The position numbers and the translations under genes were made by a program. Under the pieces are notes generated by a model that did not search any database, was not told where the DNA came from, and saw nothing but the letters and a program-made list of their open reading frames with translations. From assembly GCA_938023415.1 (NCBI GenBank), contig CALHEE010000025.1:1-32049 (forward strand): a stretch of DNA of 32,049 nt, written 5' to 3'. This stretch comes from Minisyncoccota bacterium. GTDB lineage: Bacteria > Patescibacteriota > Minisyncoccia > Minisyncoccales > GBS-2. Shown one piece after another: positions 1 through 9,923 of the stretch (position 1 is the stretch's first letter; each line of letters begins with the position of its first letter).

Positions 1-109
1 AGAAAAGCGCCAAATTTCTTCCGGCTGAAAGCCTTTTTATTTCCCTGGCAATGGCAATAATGGGAAAAATATGTCCGCCTGTACCACCTCCGGTGAATAT
101 GATTTTCAT
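1..109 (-). CDS. murG: UDP-N-acetylglucosamine--N-acetylmuramyl-(pentapeptide) pyrophosphoryl-undecaprenol GlcNAc transferase MurG, N-terminal fragment (runs off left edge)
   Basis: Minus-strand translation from 109: [36 protein letters not shown], with the MurG GGTGGH motif; follows ftsW as in dcw clusters. Confidence 0.88.
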   Translation of the reverse strand, partial: MKIIFTGGGTGGHIFPIIAIAREIKRLSAGRNLALF

Positions 110-110
110 A

Positions 111-1211
111 TTATTTAGCGGTTTTTGATATATTTAAAAGAATACCTACACCAATTAATGACGAGGTCAAAGATGAACCTCCGTAACTGATAAATGGTAA
201 GGGAATTCCAGTTAATGGTAAAATGCCAATCATTGCTCCGATATTAATGAAAGCCTGAAGAGTAATCCAAAAGGTAATTCCGAAGGCTACTGATCGCGAA
301 AATTGATCGCGACTTCTCTCTCCAATTTTAAATCCTCGCCAAAAAAAAATCAAATAAAGCAAAATTAAAATTAGTGACCCCACAAAACCTGTTTCTTCGG
401 CCAAAATGGCAAATATAGAATCAGAAAATGATTGGGGCAAAAACCCAAATTTTTGTTCTGATAATCCCAAACCTACACCAAAAAGCCCTCCCGAGCCAAT
501 GCTTATCAAAGACTGCTTTAATTGATATCCTGAACCCAGGGGATCTAAATCTGGGTTAAAAAGAATTTTTAAACGGGCCATTCTGTAGGGGGCAATTAAG
601 ATCAAAATTGTGCTCCCGATCGCCATTAAAATTAAAACGAAGATTGTATGCCAGCTTGGTGTTTTTGCGAGGAAATAAATCACTAATGAAGTGGAAATGA
701 TTATTAAGAGGGTGCTCATGTTTGGTTGTAAAATCAAAAAAATACTGATTAATCCAATCATCACTAAAAATGCAAAAAATGATTCTTTTGATTTGTTCTT
801 TTTTCTTACTGTCCACTTAGTGATCAGGCCAGCTAAATATAGAATGAAGACTGGTTTTAAGAACTCAGATGGCTGTAAGGAAAAAAAACCTAAATTTATC
901 CAGCGACTCGCTCCCCTTACTCTAATTCCCAAACCAGGTAAAAAAACCATTCCTAACAATAAAAGGTTAACCAAAAGTAAGGCGGGAGACCACTTTTTTA
1001 AGATCTCTAAATCAGTTCTAAAAACCAAATATCCTAGAAAAATGCCAGGTATAAGTCCAAAAAAGACTTGATGTTTTAAATAGTAAAAACTATTTCCAAA
1101 CTTTTTTTGAGAAATTGAGGCAGAGGCACTAGTTAGAACTAAAATGCCAAATAAGATTAAAAAAATCGTCACCAACAATAGCAAATAGTCAATCTGATTT
1201 TCTTTGGGCAT
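111..1211 (-). CDS. ftsW: FtsW/RodA/SpoVE-family lipid II polymerase (peptidoglycan glycosyltransferase), FtsW
   Basis: Multi-TM 366 aa; motifs [31 protein letters not shown]; located between murD and murG. Confidence 0.93.
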   Translation of the reverse strand: MPKENQIDYLLLLVTIFLILFGILVLTSASASISQKKFGNSFYYLKHQVFFGLIPGIFLGYLVFRTDLEILKKWSPALLLVNLLLLGMVFLPGLGIRVRGASRWINLGFFSLQPSEFLKPVFILYLAGLITKWTVRKKNKSKESFFAFLVMIGLISIFLILQPNMSTLLIIISTSLVIYFLAKTPSWHTIFVLILMAIGSTILILIAPYRMARLKILFNPDLDPLGSGYQLKQSLISIGSGGLFGVGLGLSEQKFGFLPQSFSDSIFAILAEETGFVGSLILILLYLIFFWRGFKIGERSRDQFSRSVAFGITFWITLQAFINIGAMIGILPLTGIPLPFISYGGSSLTSSLIGVGILLNISKTAK

Positions 1212-2544
1212 AAAGTCTTATATATTTTTTGAATAATCTTCCTTTTTCTTTGTAATCTCGAAAAATACTAAAGCTGGGCGAGGCGCAAGACAAAAGGCAA
1301 ATGTGTCCCTTTTTTGTATATTGATAGGCCAATTTCACTGCTTCTCTCATGTTGTTGACAAAAAAAGCTCGAAATAGTTTTTCCTTTCCCAATTTTTTAA
1401 TTTCTTGCCAAATTTTTTCACCAGTGGTAGGAAAGAAAATTAAATTTTTTATCTTACTTTCAGTAATTCGCTTTGCTAATTGACTAAAATCCAATCCCCT
1501 ATCATATCCCCCGAGAATGATTGTTTGGACTTTATTTCCTAAGGCATTTAAGGCAGCAATAGTAGTTTCCGGAATGGTAGAAAGGGCATCATTGTAAAAA
1601 ATAATATCTCGGAATTTTCCCACCAGTTCTAACCTATGGGGTAATGGCTTAAAGTTTTCAATAGCTATTTTCATTTTTTTATCTTGAACATTAAAGATCT
1701 TCCCCACTGCGATCGCTGCTTTAATGTTATCTTGATTAATCGACCCTAATAAAGAAAGTTTATTTATTTTTAAGAGAGGAATTCGATCGAAGGCAATTTT
1801 TTTCGCTTTTGATTTTTTGGCAATTTCTCTCACAATCTTATTTTTTGAATTGTATACTAAATAATCTGTTGCTTTTTGATATCGGGTAATGTTTGCCTTA
1901 GCTTCAATATATTCTTTAAAATTTTTATAGTAGTCCAAATGTTCCGGATAAATATTTAACAAAACCGCTACATGGGGAGATTTTTTAACCTTAAATAGCT
2001 GGTGACTGGAAAGCTCATAAACATAGATATCTTTTGGGGTGGCTGAAAATAAAAGATTTAAAACAGGCTTCCCAATGTTCCCAACTAAATGAGCTTTCAT
2101 TCCTCCTTCTTTTAAAATTTTGTAGATAAGAGTAGTTGTGGTACTCTTTCCCTTTGTGCCAGTTATTCCTACGATCTTCCCTGGACAATTTTGAAAAAAA
2201 ATCTCAGTTTGGGAAGTAATTTTTTGTTTTTTTGTCAAAAATGGCGCAATCACCTTTGGAGGGATACCTGGTGATTTAATAATCACTTCATAATCTTTTA
2301 TTGCCTTTAAATAATTTTCCCCCAAATACCACTTTATCCAAGATTCCTCATGATCGTGAAAAATTTTGGTAAAAAATTTTTTATTGTTTTTGACCAGTTG
2401 ATTAAATTCTAATCTATCTGCTATTCCTAAAACTTTTTTTGGAAAAATTTTTCGCAAAAATTTAAAAGTGTCTTGGCCTTCTTTCCCAAAACCCAAAATT
2501 AAGATTTTTTTATCTTGCAAAAATTCAATCTTCATTTTTCCCAA
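1189..2544 (-). CDS. murD: UDP-N-acetylmuramoyl-L-alanine--glutamate ligase (MurD; substrate possibly L-Glu given adjacent MurL)
   Basis: Mur ligase motif GITGTKGKSTTTTLI, YPEHLDYYKN, GGYDRGLDFSQL; dcw context. Confidence 0.9.
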   Translation of the reverse strand: MGKMKIEFLQDKKILILGFGKEGQDTFKFLRKIFPKKVLGIADRLEFNQLVKNNKKFFTKIFHDHEESWIKWYLGENYLKAIKDYEVIIKSPGIPPKVIAPFLTKKQKITSQTEIFFQNCPGKIVGITGTKGKSTTTTLIYKILKEGGMKAHLVGNIGKPVLNLLFSATPKDIYVYELSSHQLFKVKKSPHVAVLLNIYPEHLDYYKNFKEYIEAKANITRYQKATDYLVYNSKNKIVREIAKKSKAKKIAFDRIPLLKINKLSLLGSINQDNIKAAIAVGKIFNVQDKKMKIAIENFKPLPHRLELVGKFRDIIFYNDALSTIPETTIAALNALGNKVQTIILGGYDRGLDFSQLAKRITESKIKNLIFFPTTGEKIWQEIKKLGKEKLFRAFFVNNMREAVKLAYQYTKKGHICLLSCASPSFSIFRDYKEKGRLFKKYIRLYAQRKSD

Positions 2545-3793
2545 AAAACCTTAATAAATAAGGCATCGGTTTTTTCTCCATCTTAATTTTTCGTTGAGCT
2601 AAATTAATTGCTTTCAATGTCTCTGCTTTTGTCCCCACGCATTCAAAAGGTTTGAATTTTTCTTCGCCGGCTAATTGCCTCATTAATGGTAAAAGTTTTC
2701 TCTCTTTTAACAAATTTTTCCCAAAAATTTTAATTAACCTTTCCTCTTCGAAAAACGGATATAAAATCAAAAAAGTAAAAAGACATTTGGGACAGTTGTT
2801 ACACCACCTTGTTTCTCGAGCATCTAATTTATAACCTTTGTTGCAACTTACAAAAAATGGATGATATTTTTTCAACCGCGAGAAAATTTCCGCAATTTTT
2901 AATTCCGATAAATTTCTAATGGGAGAAAACACCTGAATATTTTTCAAAAGATATTTTTTTGTATATTTGGAAAAAAGTCTTTCAAACTCCAAACTTTTTG
3001 ACCATTGATGATTTATCCATCTTTTTCTGTATTTCAAATTAGGAGAGCTCGCACTTTTTTCCCAGGCAAAAGCTATTTTTTGATATCTGAATAAATACGC
3101 CAAAATTAAACTCAAAAATGCTAAAAAGGCAGAAAATGGAACATGGCCATTTAAAAAACCTGAGTTCTTTAATTTCAACAATAAAGGATCGAGAAATCTT
3201 TCCACAGAGATGTTTTTCGTTTTTGCGATTTTTACAATCTCAAGTTGAGGTTTTTTTGGATTTACCACAAATGTAGCCAATCTATTTTTCTTTTTTTTCA
3301 ACAATTCTAAAACGACAATTGAATCTTTTCCTCCCCCGATTGGTACTAAAACCGAAGAAGAATCTTGGACTTTTCCAACCTTTTGGGGAAAAGGAGGGTA
3401 TTTGGTCTTTATTTTTAAGAACTCTTTTTGCCTAAAATCAATCTGATTTTCATAGAAATATTGCCCCATTCCCTTGAGGATAATCTTTCTTAAAAACCTC
3501 AACTGTTCTCTATTTAAACTACCAGTCTCAATTTGGATTGTCGGAGAAGAAGTCAATTTCCAATAGTTAAGCATCTCAACTAATCCCAAATGAAAAATTA
3601 AGTTTCTTAAAACAAGATCAGAAGGAGCGGGAGGTTTTTCTACTTTTTTTATTACAATTTTGGTTTGAAAGTTTAGATTAGGTTGAATTTTAAAATGATA
3701 AAAAATGCAAAAATTTGGCTTTTTCCACTCAAAATTGAAAGCTTGATATAAAAAAATCGGATATTTTTTTCTTAGTTTTTGATACTTTTCCAT
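2525..3793 (-). CDS. murL: UDP-N-acetyl-alpha-D-muramoyl-L-alanyl-L-glutamate epimerase-like protein (MurL)
   Basis: PIGGGKDSIVVLELL nucleotide-binding motif, NGHVPFSAFLAFLSLI, WEKSASSPN, VNHQWSKSLEFE-like (INHQWSKSLEFERLF), Cys-rich WCNNCPKC; overlaps murD and abuts mraY. Confidence 0.82.
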   Translation of the reverse strand: MEKYQKLRKKYPIFLYQAFNFEWKKPNFCIFYHFKIQPNLNFQTKIVIKKVEKPPAPSDLVLRNLIFHLGLVEMLNYWKLTSSPTIQIETGSLNREQLRFLRKIILKGMGQYFYENQIDFRQKEFLKIKTKYPPFPQKVGKVQDSSSVLVPIGGGKDSIVVLELLKKKKNRLATFVVNPKKPQLEIVKIAKTKNISVERFLDPLLLKLKNSGFLNGHVPFSAFLAFLSLILAYLFRYQKIAFAWEKSASSPNLKYRKRWINHQWSKSLEFERLFSKYTKKYLLKNIQVFSPIRNLSELKIAEIFSRLKKYHPFFVSCNKGYKLDARETRWCNNCPKCLFTFLILYPFFEEERLIKIFGKNLLKERKLLPLMRQLAGEEKFKPFECVGTKAETLKAINLAQRKIKMEKKPMPYLLRFFGKNED

Positions 3794-3794
3794 T

Positions 3795-4955
3795 TTAACT
3801 TAAAAGACGAATGGCCACCCCAAAAAAAGCAAAGACAACGCTTAAAATCCAAAACCTCATTGTGATTTGATATGGGGGCCAACCTTTAGCCTCAAAATGA
3901 TGGTGAATAGGAGTAGAAAGCCAAATTTTCTTTTTCCTAAATTTTTTAGAAAGCAATTGTAAAATTATTGAACCTACCTCAATGACCAAAATTCCCCCAA
4001 TGATTGGTAAAACAGTGACAGAATCAGTCAAAAAAGACACTACCGCCATGGTTGAACTGAGCCCTAATATTCCAGTTTCTCCCATGTAAAATTTAGCGGG
4101 AGGAATATTATACCACAAAAAAGCAAACAAAGCTCCGCAAATGGAGGTACAAAAAGTAGCTAAATTTACCATTCCCTGAGAAAAAGCAATGATGGCAAAG
4201 GCACCAAAAATTGAAGCAAAAACCCCACCTGATAATCCATCCAATCCATCCACGACACCTCCAGCCCAACAAGCAAGCATGACAAAAATAAAAAGGGGAA
4301 AATAAAGGGGGCCGATAAAAACTTCCATTCCGCGGGGAAAATTAAGAAAGGGAATATAAATTGTCCTTCTTCCTAGCTTAAAATAAAACCACCACCCACC
4401 AATAATACCAATGAAAATGATCACCAGTAATCTTCTCCAAAAACTCATTCCTCCACCGACATATTTTTCTTTTTCACCAACTAATACCTCCAATACTTTC
4501 TTTAAAAAATTTGGCTTCTCTCCATGAAAATGGATCGTCCCGTAAACACAGAGAATATCATCAATTAATCCAATAAGAGAACCTGCAACTAAAGTAAAAA
4601 GAGGTAACCAGGTTTGATCTCGTGATAAAAAATTAAACAATTTCAGCCACCAGGGATGAGGAAATAAACCAGCAAATGAAAATAACAAAATCACCAACAA
4701 CACTGAACTCCAAATTAAAATTCCTCCCCCCCGCGGTACTTTAACTTCTCTTTCTTTGTGAAGGGAATAAAAAACTTCTGCCCTCTCTCCGCTGATTGTT
4801 TTTTCGCGCGCTGTTTTCTTCCAAAATTGAAATTTTTCCAAAATTCTAAGTAAAAGAGGGCCAAAAATTAAACCAAAAAGAGCAGTCAGACCAGAAACAA
4901 CCAAAACCTTTATAACATTGAAAGTAAAAAGGGTTAAAATCATTGCTCTAACCAA
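3795..4955 (-). CDS. mraY: Phospho-N-acetylmuramoyl-pentapeptide-transferase MraY
   Basis: Multi-TM; GLIDDIL, VDGLDGLSGG, FLWYNIPPAKFYMGETG, STPIHHHFEAKGW motifs. Confidence 0.95.
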   Translation of the reverse strand: MVRAMILTLFTFNVIKVLVVSGLTALFGLIFGPLLLRILEKFQFWKKTAREKTISGERAEVFYSLHKEREVKVPRGGGILIWSSVLLVILLFSFAGLFPHPWWLKLFNFLSRDQTWLPLFTLVAGSLIGLIDDILCVYGTIHFHGEKPNFLKKVLEVLVGEKEKYVGGGMSFWRRLLVIIFIGIIGGWWFYFKLGRRTIYIPFLNFPRGMEVFIGPLYFPLFIFVMLACWAGGVVDGLDGLSGGVFASIFGAFAIIAFSQGMVNLATFCTSICGALFAFLWYNIPPAKFYMGETGILGLSSTMAVVSFLTDSVTVLPIIGGILVIEVGSIILQLLSKKFRKKKIWLSTPIHHHFEAKGWPPYQITMRFWILSVVFAFFGVAIRLLS

Positions 4956-5842
4956 TTAATTAATTGCTGCATTGCTTCAGTTCGAAGTTTTAAAGAAGGA
5001 GTACCTAAAATGACATTAATTATATAACTTGAATCACGAGCAAGGATCAATATTAAACATCCACCAGCCTCAGGAGTATAACCTGTCTTTCCTCCCACAA
5101 TATTATTTTTGGAAACAAAGCCTCGATAATACGGATTTTTTAGGCTAATTTCATAAATTAAGGGAAATTCTTTTAAAATATATTTTGCCAAAATGGCTAA
5201 ATCTTTAGCGGTGGAATAATTAAAAGCCTCTTTAGTTTCAGGTGAAAAAGAAAATCCTTCGGGATCCAATCCTGTGGGATTGGCAAAATGAGTATTTTTC
5301 AGTCCCAAAATCTCCGCTTTTTCGTTCATTTTTTGAACAAAATTATCAACTCCAATAATCTCAGCTAGCGAATAGGCAGAGTCGTTACTGGAAAAAATGA
5401 GCATAAAATCAAAAAGTGTTTTTTCTTTTACCCTTTCTCCCGGTTTTAAATTTCCCTGCTCAGGCACATTCTCTTGACTGGCTGCTTTTTCTGAAATCAC
5501 AATCTCTTTGCTAAAGTCATAAACTTCAGAATTTTCTAAGATCACCAAGGCATTCATCAGTTTTGTTAATGAGGCAATGGGTAAAATCTCTTCAGAATTT
5601 TTCTCAAATAAAATTTTTTCCCGTCCGGATGGGTAAATTTGAAGAGAAATGGCCGATTTGACTGGAAGCTCTAAGGGTGGCTTTTTGGTCCTTTTAAAGT
5701 TAACAAAAATTATTTCTTGGAAAGGTGTTGAAATCTGAGCGGTAAAATATTCCTCCAAAAAGTTTTGAAACAAATTTATCCCCCACCAAAAAGAAAAGCT
5801 TAAAAGAAATGAAACAAAAAAGTTTTTTAGATTTTTGCTCAT
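4940..5842 (-). CDS. Serine-type D-alanyl-D-alanine carboxypeptidase (PBP5/peptidase S11 family)
   Basis: SxxK (ASLTKLMNALV), SxN (FSSNDSAYSLAE), KTG (VGGKTGYTPEAGGC); N-terminal signal/TM anchor. Confidence 0.9.
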   Translation of the reverse strand: MSKNLKNFFVSFLLSFSFWWGINLFQNFLEEYFTAQISTPFQEIIFVNFKRTKKPPLELPVKSAISLQIYPSGREKILFEKNSEEILPIASLTKLMNALVILENSEVYDFSKEIVISEKAASQENVPEQGNLKPGERVKEKTLFDFMLIFSSNDSAYSLAEIIGVDNFVQKMNEKAEILGLKNTHFANPTGLDPEGFSFSPETKEAFNYSTAKDLAILAKYILKEFPLIYEISLKNPYYRGFVSKNNIVGGKTGYTPEAGGCLILILARDSSYIINVILGTPSLKLRTEAMQQLINWLEQ

Positions 5843-7245
5843 GTTTTTGATTTTTTCTCTTTTACGATCTTTAAATGTAATTCCTTTAATTGCTCAGGCA
5901 TTACTTTCGCAGGACTATTCATTAGCAAATCTCGGTTATCTCCGGTTTTTGGAAAGGCAATTACTTCCCTAATGTTTGGTTCATTGAGCAAAATGGAAAG
6001 AAAACGATCCAATCCCAGAGCAATTCCCCCATGTGGAGGAACACCGTACTCAAATGCTTCTAGTAAATGTCCAAACTTTTCCCAGATTTCCTCTTTTTTG
6101 TGACCCATTACTTCAAAAACAGCCTCTAAAACTTCTTTTTTATAAGTTCTTAAGCTTCCCCCACCAATTTCTACTCCATTTAAAACAATATCATATTGCC
6201 AGGCAAGAATTTTTCCTGGATTTTTTTTAATTTCAGAAATGGCCTCGGTTTTGGGCCTAGTGAAGGGATGGTGAACCGCATCCCAGCGATTTTCTTTTTC
6301 TTTCCATTCAAACATTGGAAAATCAACCACGAAACAAAATGCCAATTCATCATGATCAGAGGGGGTTTTTCTCAAATCTGGTTTTTCCGTTTTATATTTT
6401 TCCAAAGCTTTTTGATAACTTATTATTGGAAAGGGAATTTGCGAAATTCTTTTTTGAGGAAACAATTCTTTTACCAGATTTAAAATAAGCCTTTCCACCA
6501 GCTTTAAGATCTCTTCTTGCTCGAAAAATGAGACCTCAATATCTAATTGGGTGAATTCTGCCTGCCGGTCAGCCCTAGGATCTTCATCTCGAAAGCATCT
6601 CGCAATTTGGAAATATTTTTCAATTCCTGCAACTTGAAGTAATTGTTTATATTGTTGAGGGCTCTGAGGAAGGGCATAAAATTTTCCAGGATACAATCTC
6701 GATGGTACCAAAAAATCTCTTGCTCCTTCGGGAGTAGATTTTGTTAAAATTGGCGTTTCTATTTCTAAAAAACCTTCTTTGATTAAAAATTCTCTCAGAA
6801 AATGAATAACTTTTTGGCGCATTTCTAAATTTCTTCTCAGTCTTTCTCTTCTCAAATCTATATAGCGATATTTTAACCTCTTTTCTTCAGAAATTTCATA
6901 TCCAGAGGTATTTATAGGAAAGGGTAATTGTTTTGCCTTTGAAAAAACCTCTATCTCCAAGGGGTAAAGTTCAACAAAACCTGTTTTGATTTTTGGATTA
7001 ACCATCTTCTCTGGTCTTTTTTCTACTGTTCCAATCACCCCAATCACATATTCTGGTTTTAATTTTCGGGCTATTTGGTACAGCGTTTCTTTTTCTGGAG
7101 TAAAGACAATTTGCAAAATCCCGCTTTTATCTCTTAAATCGACAAAAATGATTTTTCCATGAGAACGGACAGAATTTATCCAACCGCAAACCCTTACCCT
7201 TTTTCCCAAATATTTAATTGTTTCTTGGGTGAGAATTCTTTCCAT
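5839..7245 (-). CDS. aspS: Aspartyl-tRNA synthetase, short form lacking the bacterial GAD insertion
   Basis: RVCGWINSVRSHGKIIFVDLRD OB-fold, class II motif 2 (FRDEDPRADRQAEFTQLD) and motif 3 (GGIALGLDRFLSILL); direct jump from EKPDLR to VVDFPMFEW. Confidence 0.95.
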   Translation of the reverse strand: MERILTQETIKYLGKRVRVCGWINSVRSHGKIIFVDLRDKSGILQIVFTPEKETLYQIARKLKPEYVIGVIGTVEKRPEKMVNPKIKTGFVELYPLEIEVFSKAKQLPFPINTSGYEISEEKRLKYRYIDLRRERLRRNLEMRQKVIHFLREFLIKEGFLEIETPILTKSTPEGARDFLVPSRLYPGKFYALPQSPQQYKQLLQVAGIEKYFQIARCFRDEDPRADRQAEFTQLDIEVSFFEQEEILKLVERLILNLVKELFPQKRISQIPFPIISYQKALEKYKTEKPDLRKTPSDHDELAFCFVVDFPMFEWKEKENRWDAVHHPFTRPKTEAISEIKKNPGKILAWQYDIVLNGVEIGGGSLRTYKKEVLEAVFEVMGHKKEEIWEKFGHLLEAFEYGVPPHGGIALGLDRFLSILLNEPNIREVIAFPKTGDNRDLLMNSPAKVMPEQLKELHLKIVKEKKSKT

Positions 7246-7251
7246 TTTTGC

Positions 7252-7620
7252 TTATTTTAAGTAATTTTTTATTTTCTCAACAACTTCTTTCGGGGTATAA
7301 TTTGTTTTAATTAGATACTCTTTGGCGCCAAAATGAAAAGCCTTCTTTTTTGTTTCAGGATCGTCAAAATTGGAAAATACTAACACAGGAATAAAAGAGA
7401 GCTCAGGGTCTTCTTTCAGCCACATTAAAAACTCAATTCCGTTTTCTCTCGGGAGCAAAATGTCTAAAAGAATCAAATCTGGTTTTTCTTTTTTCGCCAA
7501 CCTCAAACCATCCCTAGCTTCAGTAACCGAAATTACTTCAAACCCCTCCTCCTTTAATTTCTCTTCGTACATTTCGCTCAAAAGCCCTTCATCCTCAATT
7601 AATAAAATTTTTTTCGGCAT
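7252..7620 (-). CDS. Single-domain response regulator (CheY-like receiver)
   Basis: KKILLIEDEGLLSEMYEEKL...PDLILLDILLPRENG...VLVFSN...KEYLIKTNY. Confidence 0.93.
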   Translation of the reverse strand: MPKKILLIEDEGLLSEMYEEKLKEEGFEVISVTEARDGLRLAKKEKPDLILLDILLPRENGIEFLMWLKEDPELSFIPVLVFSNFDDPETKKKAFHFGAKEYLIKTNYTPKEVVEKIKNYLK

Positions 7621-7626
7621 GGTTTC

Positions 7627-9225
7627 TTAAGATTTAATTGGTAAGTGAATCACAAAAGTAGTTCCCTTTCCTTTGCCCGGCGATTCTGCCCAGATTTTTC
7701 CTTGATGCATCTCAACAAATCTTTTGGCAATATAAAGACCAAGTCCTGCTCCTTCAGTGTGAAGTTGGGTGCCAATACTTCCTCGAGAAAACATTTGGAA
7801 AAGATTATCAATTTCCTCTTTAGTCATTCCCTCGCCAGTATCGGAAATTTCAATTTTTGCTCGATCATTAATTCTTTTTAATTTAATTGTCACCCCACCC
7901 CTCTGAGTATATTTTATCGCATTGTCAACAACATTTAAAATCACCTGTCTTAATTTTTCGCGGTCAACGATGAGTTCTGGCAATTGCTCTTCTGATTGTT
8001 CAAATTTAAGAAATAGTCCTTTTTTTTCGGCATTAATTCTCAACTCTTCCACCACCTCAGTGATTAATTCTTTTAAAGATGTGGGCTTTGGTTCAAACTC
8101 AATTTTTCCCGTCTCTAATTTTGATAAATTTAAAATATCGTTGACCAATTTTATTAATCTTTCATTGCTTTTATAAACATGAACTAAGGGTTTTTCCATT
8201 TTCTCTGGTATATTTCCATAAGTTCCCTCTAAAATCATTGAAATGTATCCCTTAATTGCTGTCAGGGGGGTTCTCAATTGGTGGGAAACAATAGAAATAA
8301 ATTCTGATTTTACCCTATCTATCCTTTCTAATTCTTCTCGTCTTTTAATTTCCATTACTACACTTTTTATCAATAAATACCCAAGATAAACAAAGATTAA
8401 AAAGAAGGTAAATTGCCGGGCAAATTCTTTCCAATTGGGAAGAGCCATCAGCGAATAGACCAAAAGAAAAATTGAAATAAGCACTACCAAGAGGCTAGTT
8501 AAAACAATTCTGATGCCAAAAAGTTGCTTTTTTACAATGGCAAATGCGGTAAATCCAAGAAAAATAATTAAGGAAACAGAGGGACCTATATTTAGCAATT
8601 GATTGTATCCAAAAAGAGGAAGAATGAGGTTGGTGGTTAATCCGCTAATTGTCGCAAACAAGAATCCAAAGAGTAAATATTCCACCTGAAGCTTTTCGTT
8701 TCCGGTCAATTTACGCCAAGATTTTAAGAAATTGTAAAATGCCAAAGAAAAATATATCCCAAGATAGAAAAAGAGAAAATAGTAGAAAATTCCAGGTCGA
8801 AAATATACCTTTCCCTCCTCTACCCATACTTTTTCGACATTCCACTTAGTAAAAGAAAAAAAGAAAAATACTAAAGAAAAAAAGAGCATCAAGAACTTTT
8901 TTGAAAAACTAATAGTTTCTTTTAAGGGAAAATTGAGAGAAAATAAAAACATTGTCGGTGCCAAAAGTATCGGGCCCAAGACAGTTAACCTGGAAAATAA
9001 AAGAGCGAGCTTTAAATTATTACCAAAAAGATCAACAAGGAAATTGGTAAGATGCCACAAAAATCCGCAGAGGGATAAAAAAAGAAACAAACGATTAACT
9101 ATTATTTTTGGATTAGAGAAAAAAACAAAGAAACCCAAAATTAAAATTAATAAAGAAATTATTGGAGGAAAAATAATGGATATTGGCATCTTTTCCTTTT
9201 TATTTAACGACAATGGGAACAACAA
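7627..9225 (-). CDS. Membrane sensor histidine kinase with N-terminal multi-TM (7TM-like) region; actual start may be the internal Met at 9189
   Basis: H-box VSHQLRTPLTAIKGY, N-box VDNAIKYT, G1 ISDTGEGM, G2 GAGLGLYIAKRFVE; ~8 hydrophobic segments upstream. Confidence 0.93.
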   Translation of the reverse strand: MLFPLSLNKKEKMPISIIFPPIISLLILILGFFVFFSNPKIIVNRLFLFLSLCGFLWHLTNFLVDLFGNNLKLALLFSRLTVLGPILLAPTMFLFSLNFPLKETISFSKKFLMLFFSLVFFFFSFTKWNVEKVWVEEGKVYFRPGIFYYFLFFYLGIYFSLAFYNFLKSWRKLTGNEKLQVEYLLFGFLFATISGLTTNLILPLFGYNQLLNIGPSVSLIIFLGFTAFAIVKKQLFGIRIVLTSLLVVLISIFLLVYSLMALPNWKEFARQFTFFLIFVYLGYLLIKSVVMEIKRREELERIDRVKSEFISIVSHQLRTPLTAIKGYISMILEGTYGNIPEKMEKPLVHVYKSNERLIKLVNDILNLSKLETGKIEFEPKPTSLKELITEVVEELRINAEKKGLFLKFEQSEEQLPELIVDREKLRQVILNVVDNAIKYTQRGGVTIKLKRINDRAKIEISDTGEGMTKEEIDNLFQMFSRGSIGTQLHTEGAGLGLYIAKRFVEMHQGKIWAESPGKGKGTTFVIHLPIKS

Positions 9226-9844
9226 TGGTTTTTTCTTTCCAATAACGACAACTTTTTGGAGGGTTCACTTTACAGAGTTTATAATTTATTTTTTTGAAAC
9301 CAGCGGATTTTAACGCTCTGAGATGACGAGGGGAAAATTTTTTTGCTTCATCAGAGAAATAAGTAAAAATCCCCCCTTTTTTTAATAAACGATAAGCCTC
9401 TTTGAAAAAAGGAAAAAAATGGAAAAAATGTACTTCTTTTTCGATCGGGCTAGTATCAAATAATATTCCATCAAAAGAGTTATCTTTTAATTTCGGAACA
9501 ACATCTTCCCAAAATCCACCTATCAAAATAACCTTACCGGTGGCGATTTTTTCTTTGAGTTGCTGAATGCTAAAATTGAGTACATCTGGATGGCATTCAA
9601 TAATGGTATGGGACTTTATTTTATTTGACTTTTGGATAAAATTGGCAGAAATTCCCAACCCAAAGCCTACCTCTAAAATATCCCCCCCTTTTTGAGTCAC
9701 AACCTCAGCTAGTTCCTTCATATAATTTTTTTCCCAATCTTGCATTACCTGAAAATTTTTTATCAGCAACTGATGTTTAGTAATTTTTGCTTTATGAGTG
9801 ATCCAATTTTTTTTGAGTTCAACAATTTTATTATTTCTTGACAT
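9200..9844 (-). CDS. SAM-dependent methyltransferase resembling guanidinoacetate N-methyltransferase (GAMT)
   Basis: QVMQDWEKNYMKELA, ILEVGFGLGISANFIQ, HTIIECHPDVLNF, GGFWEDVVPKLKDNSFDGILFDTSPI, NPPKSCRYWKEKTIVVPIVVK follow the order and motifs of GAMT. Confidence 0.72.
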   Translation of the reverse strand: MSRNNKIVELKKNWITHKAKITKHQLLIKNFQVMQDWEKNYMKELAEVVTQKGGDILEVGFGLGISANFIQKSNKIKSHTIIECHPDVLNFSIQQLKEKIATGKVILIGGFWEDVVPKLKDNSFDGILFDTSPIEKEVHFFHFFPFFKEAYRLLKKGGIFTYFSDEAKKFSPRHLRALKSAGFKKINYKLCKVNPPKSCRYWKEKTIVVPIVVK

Positions 9845-9866
9845 AGTTGGTATTTTGTGATATTAT
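9838..9866 (+). promoter_or_regulatory. Sigma70-type promoter for the 9924 gene
   Basis: TTGACA (9838-9843) - 17 nt - TATTAT (9861-9866); SD AAGGAGGG at 9912-9919 ahead of ATG 9924. Confidence 0.7.
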
Positions 9867-9923
9867 TTAAAATGCCTTAAATTTATTTTAGCTCTTTTTT
9901 TGAGTTTCGGCAAGGAGGGAAAA

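Noticed and set aside
556-1071. ORFs 556..816 (-) and 691..1071 (+)
   Set aside because: Out-of-frame or antisense to the well-supported ftsW; no recognisable motifs.
6033-6483. ORFs 6033..6230 and 6196..6483 (+)
   Set aside because: Antisense to aspS; Phe/Lys-rich composition typical of antisense reading in AT-rich DNA.
7370-9313. Plus-strand ORFs 7370..7630, 7645..7881, 7922..8176, 8649..8849, 8933..9313
   Set aside because: Antisense to response regulator, histidine kinase and methyltransferase; no family signal.
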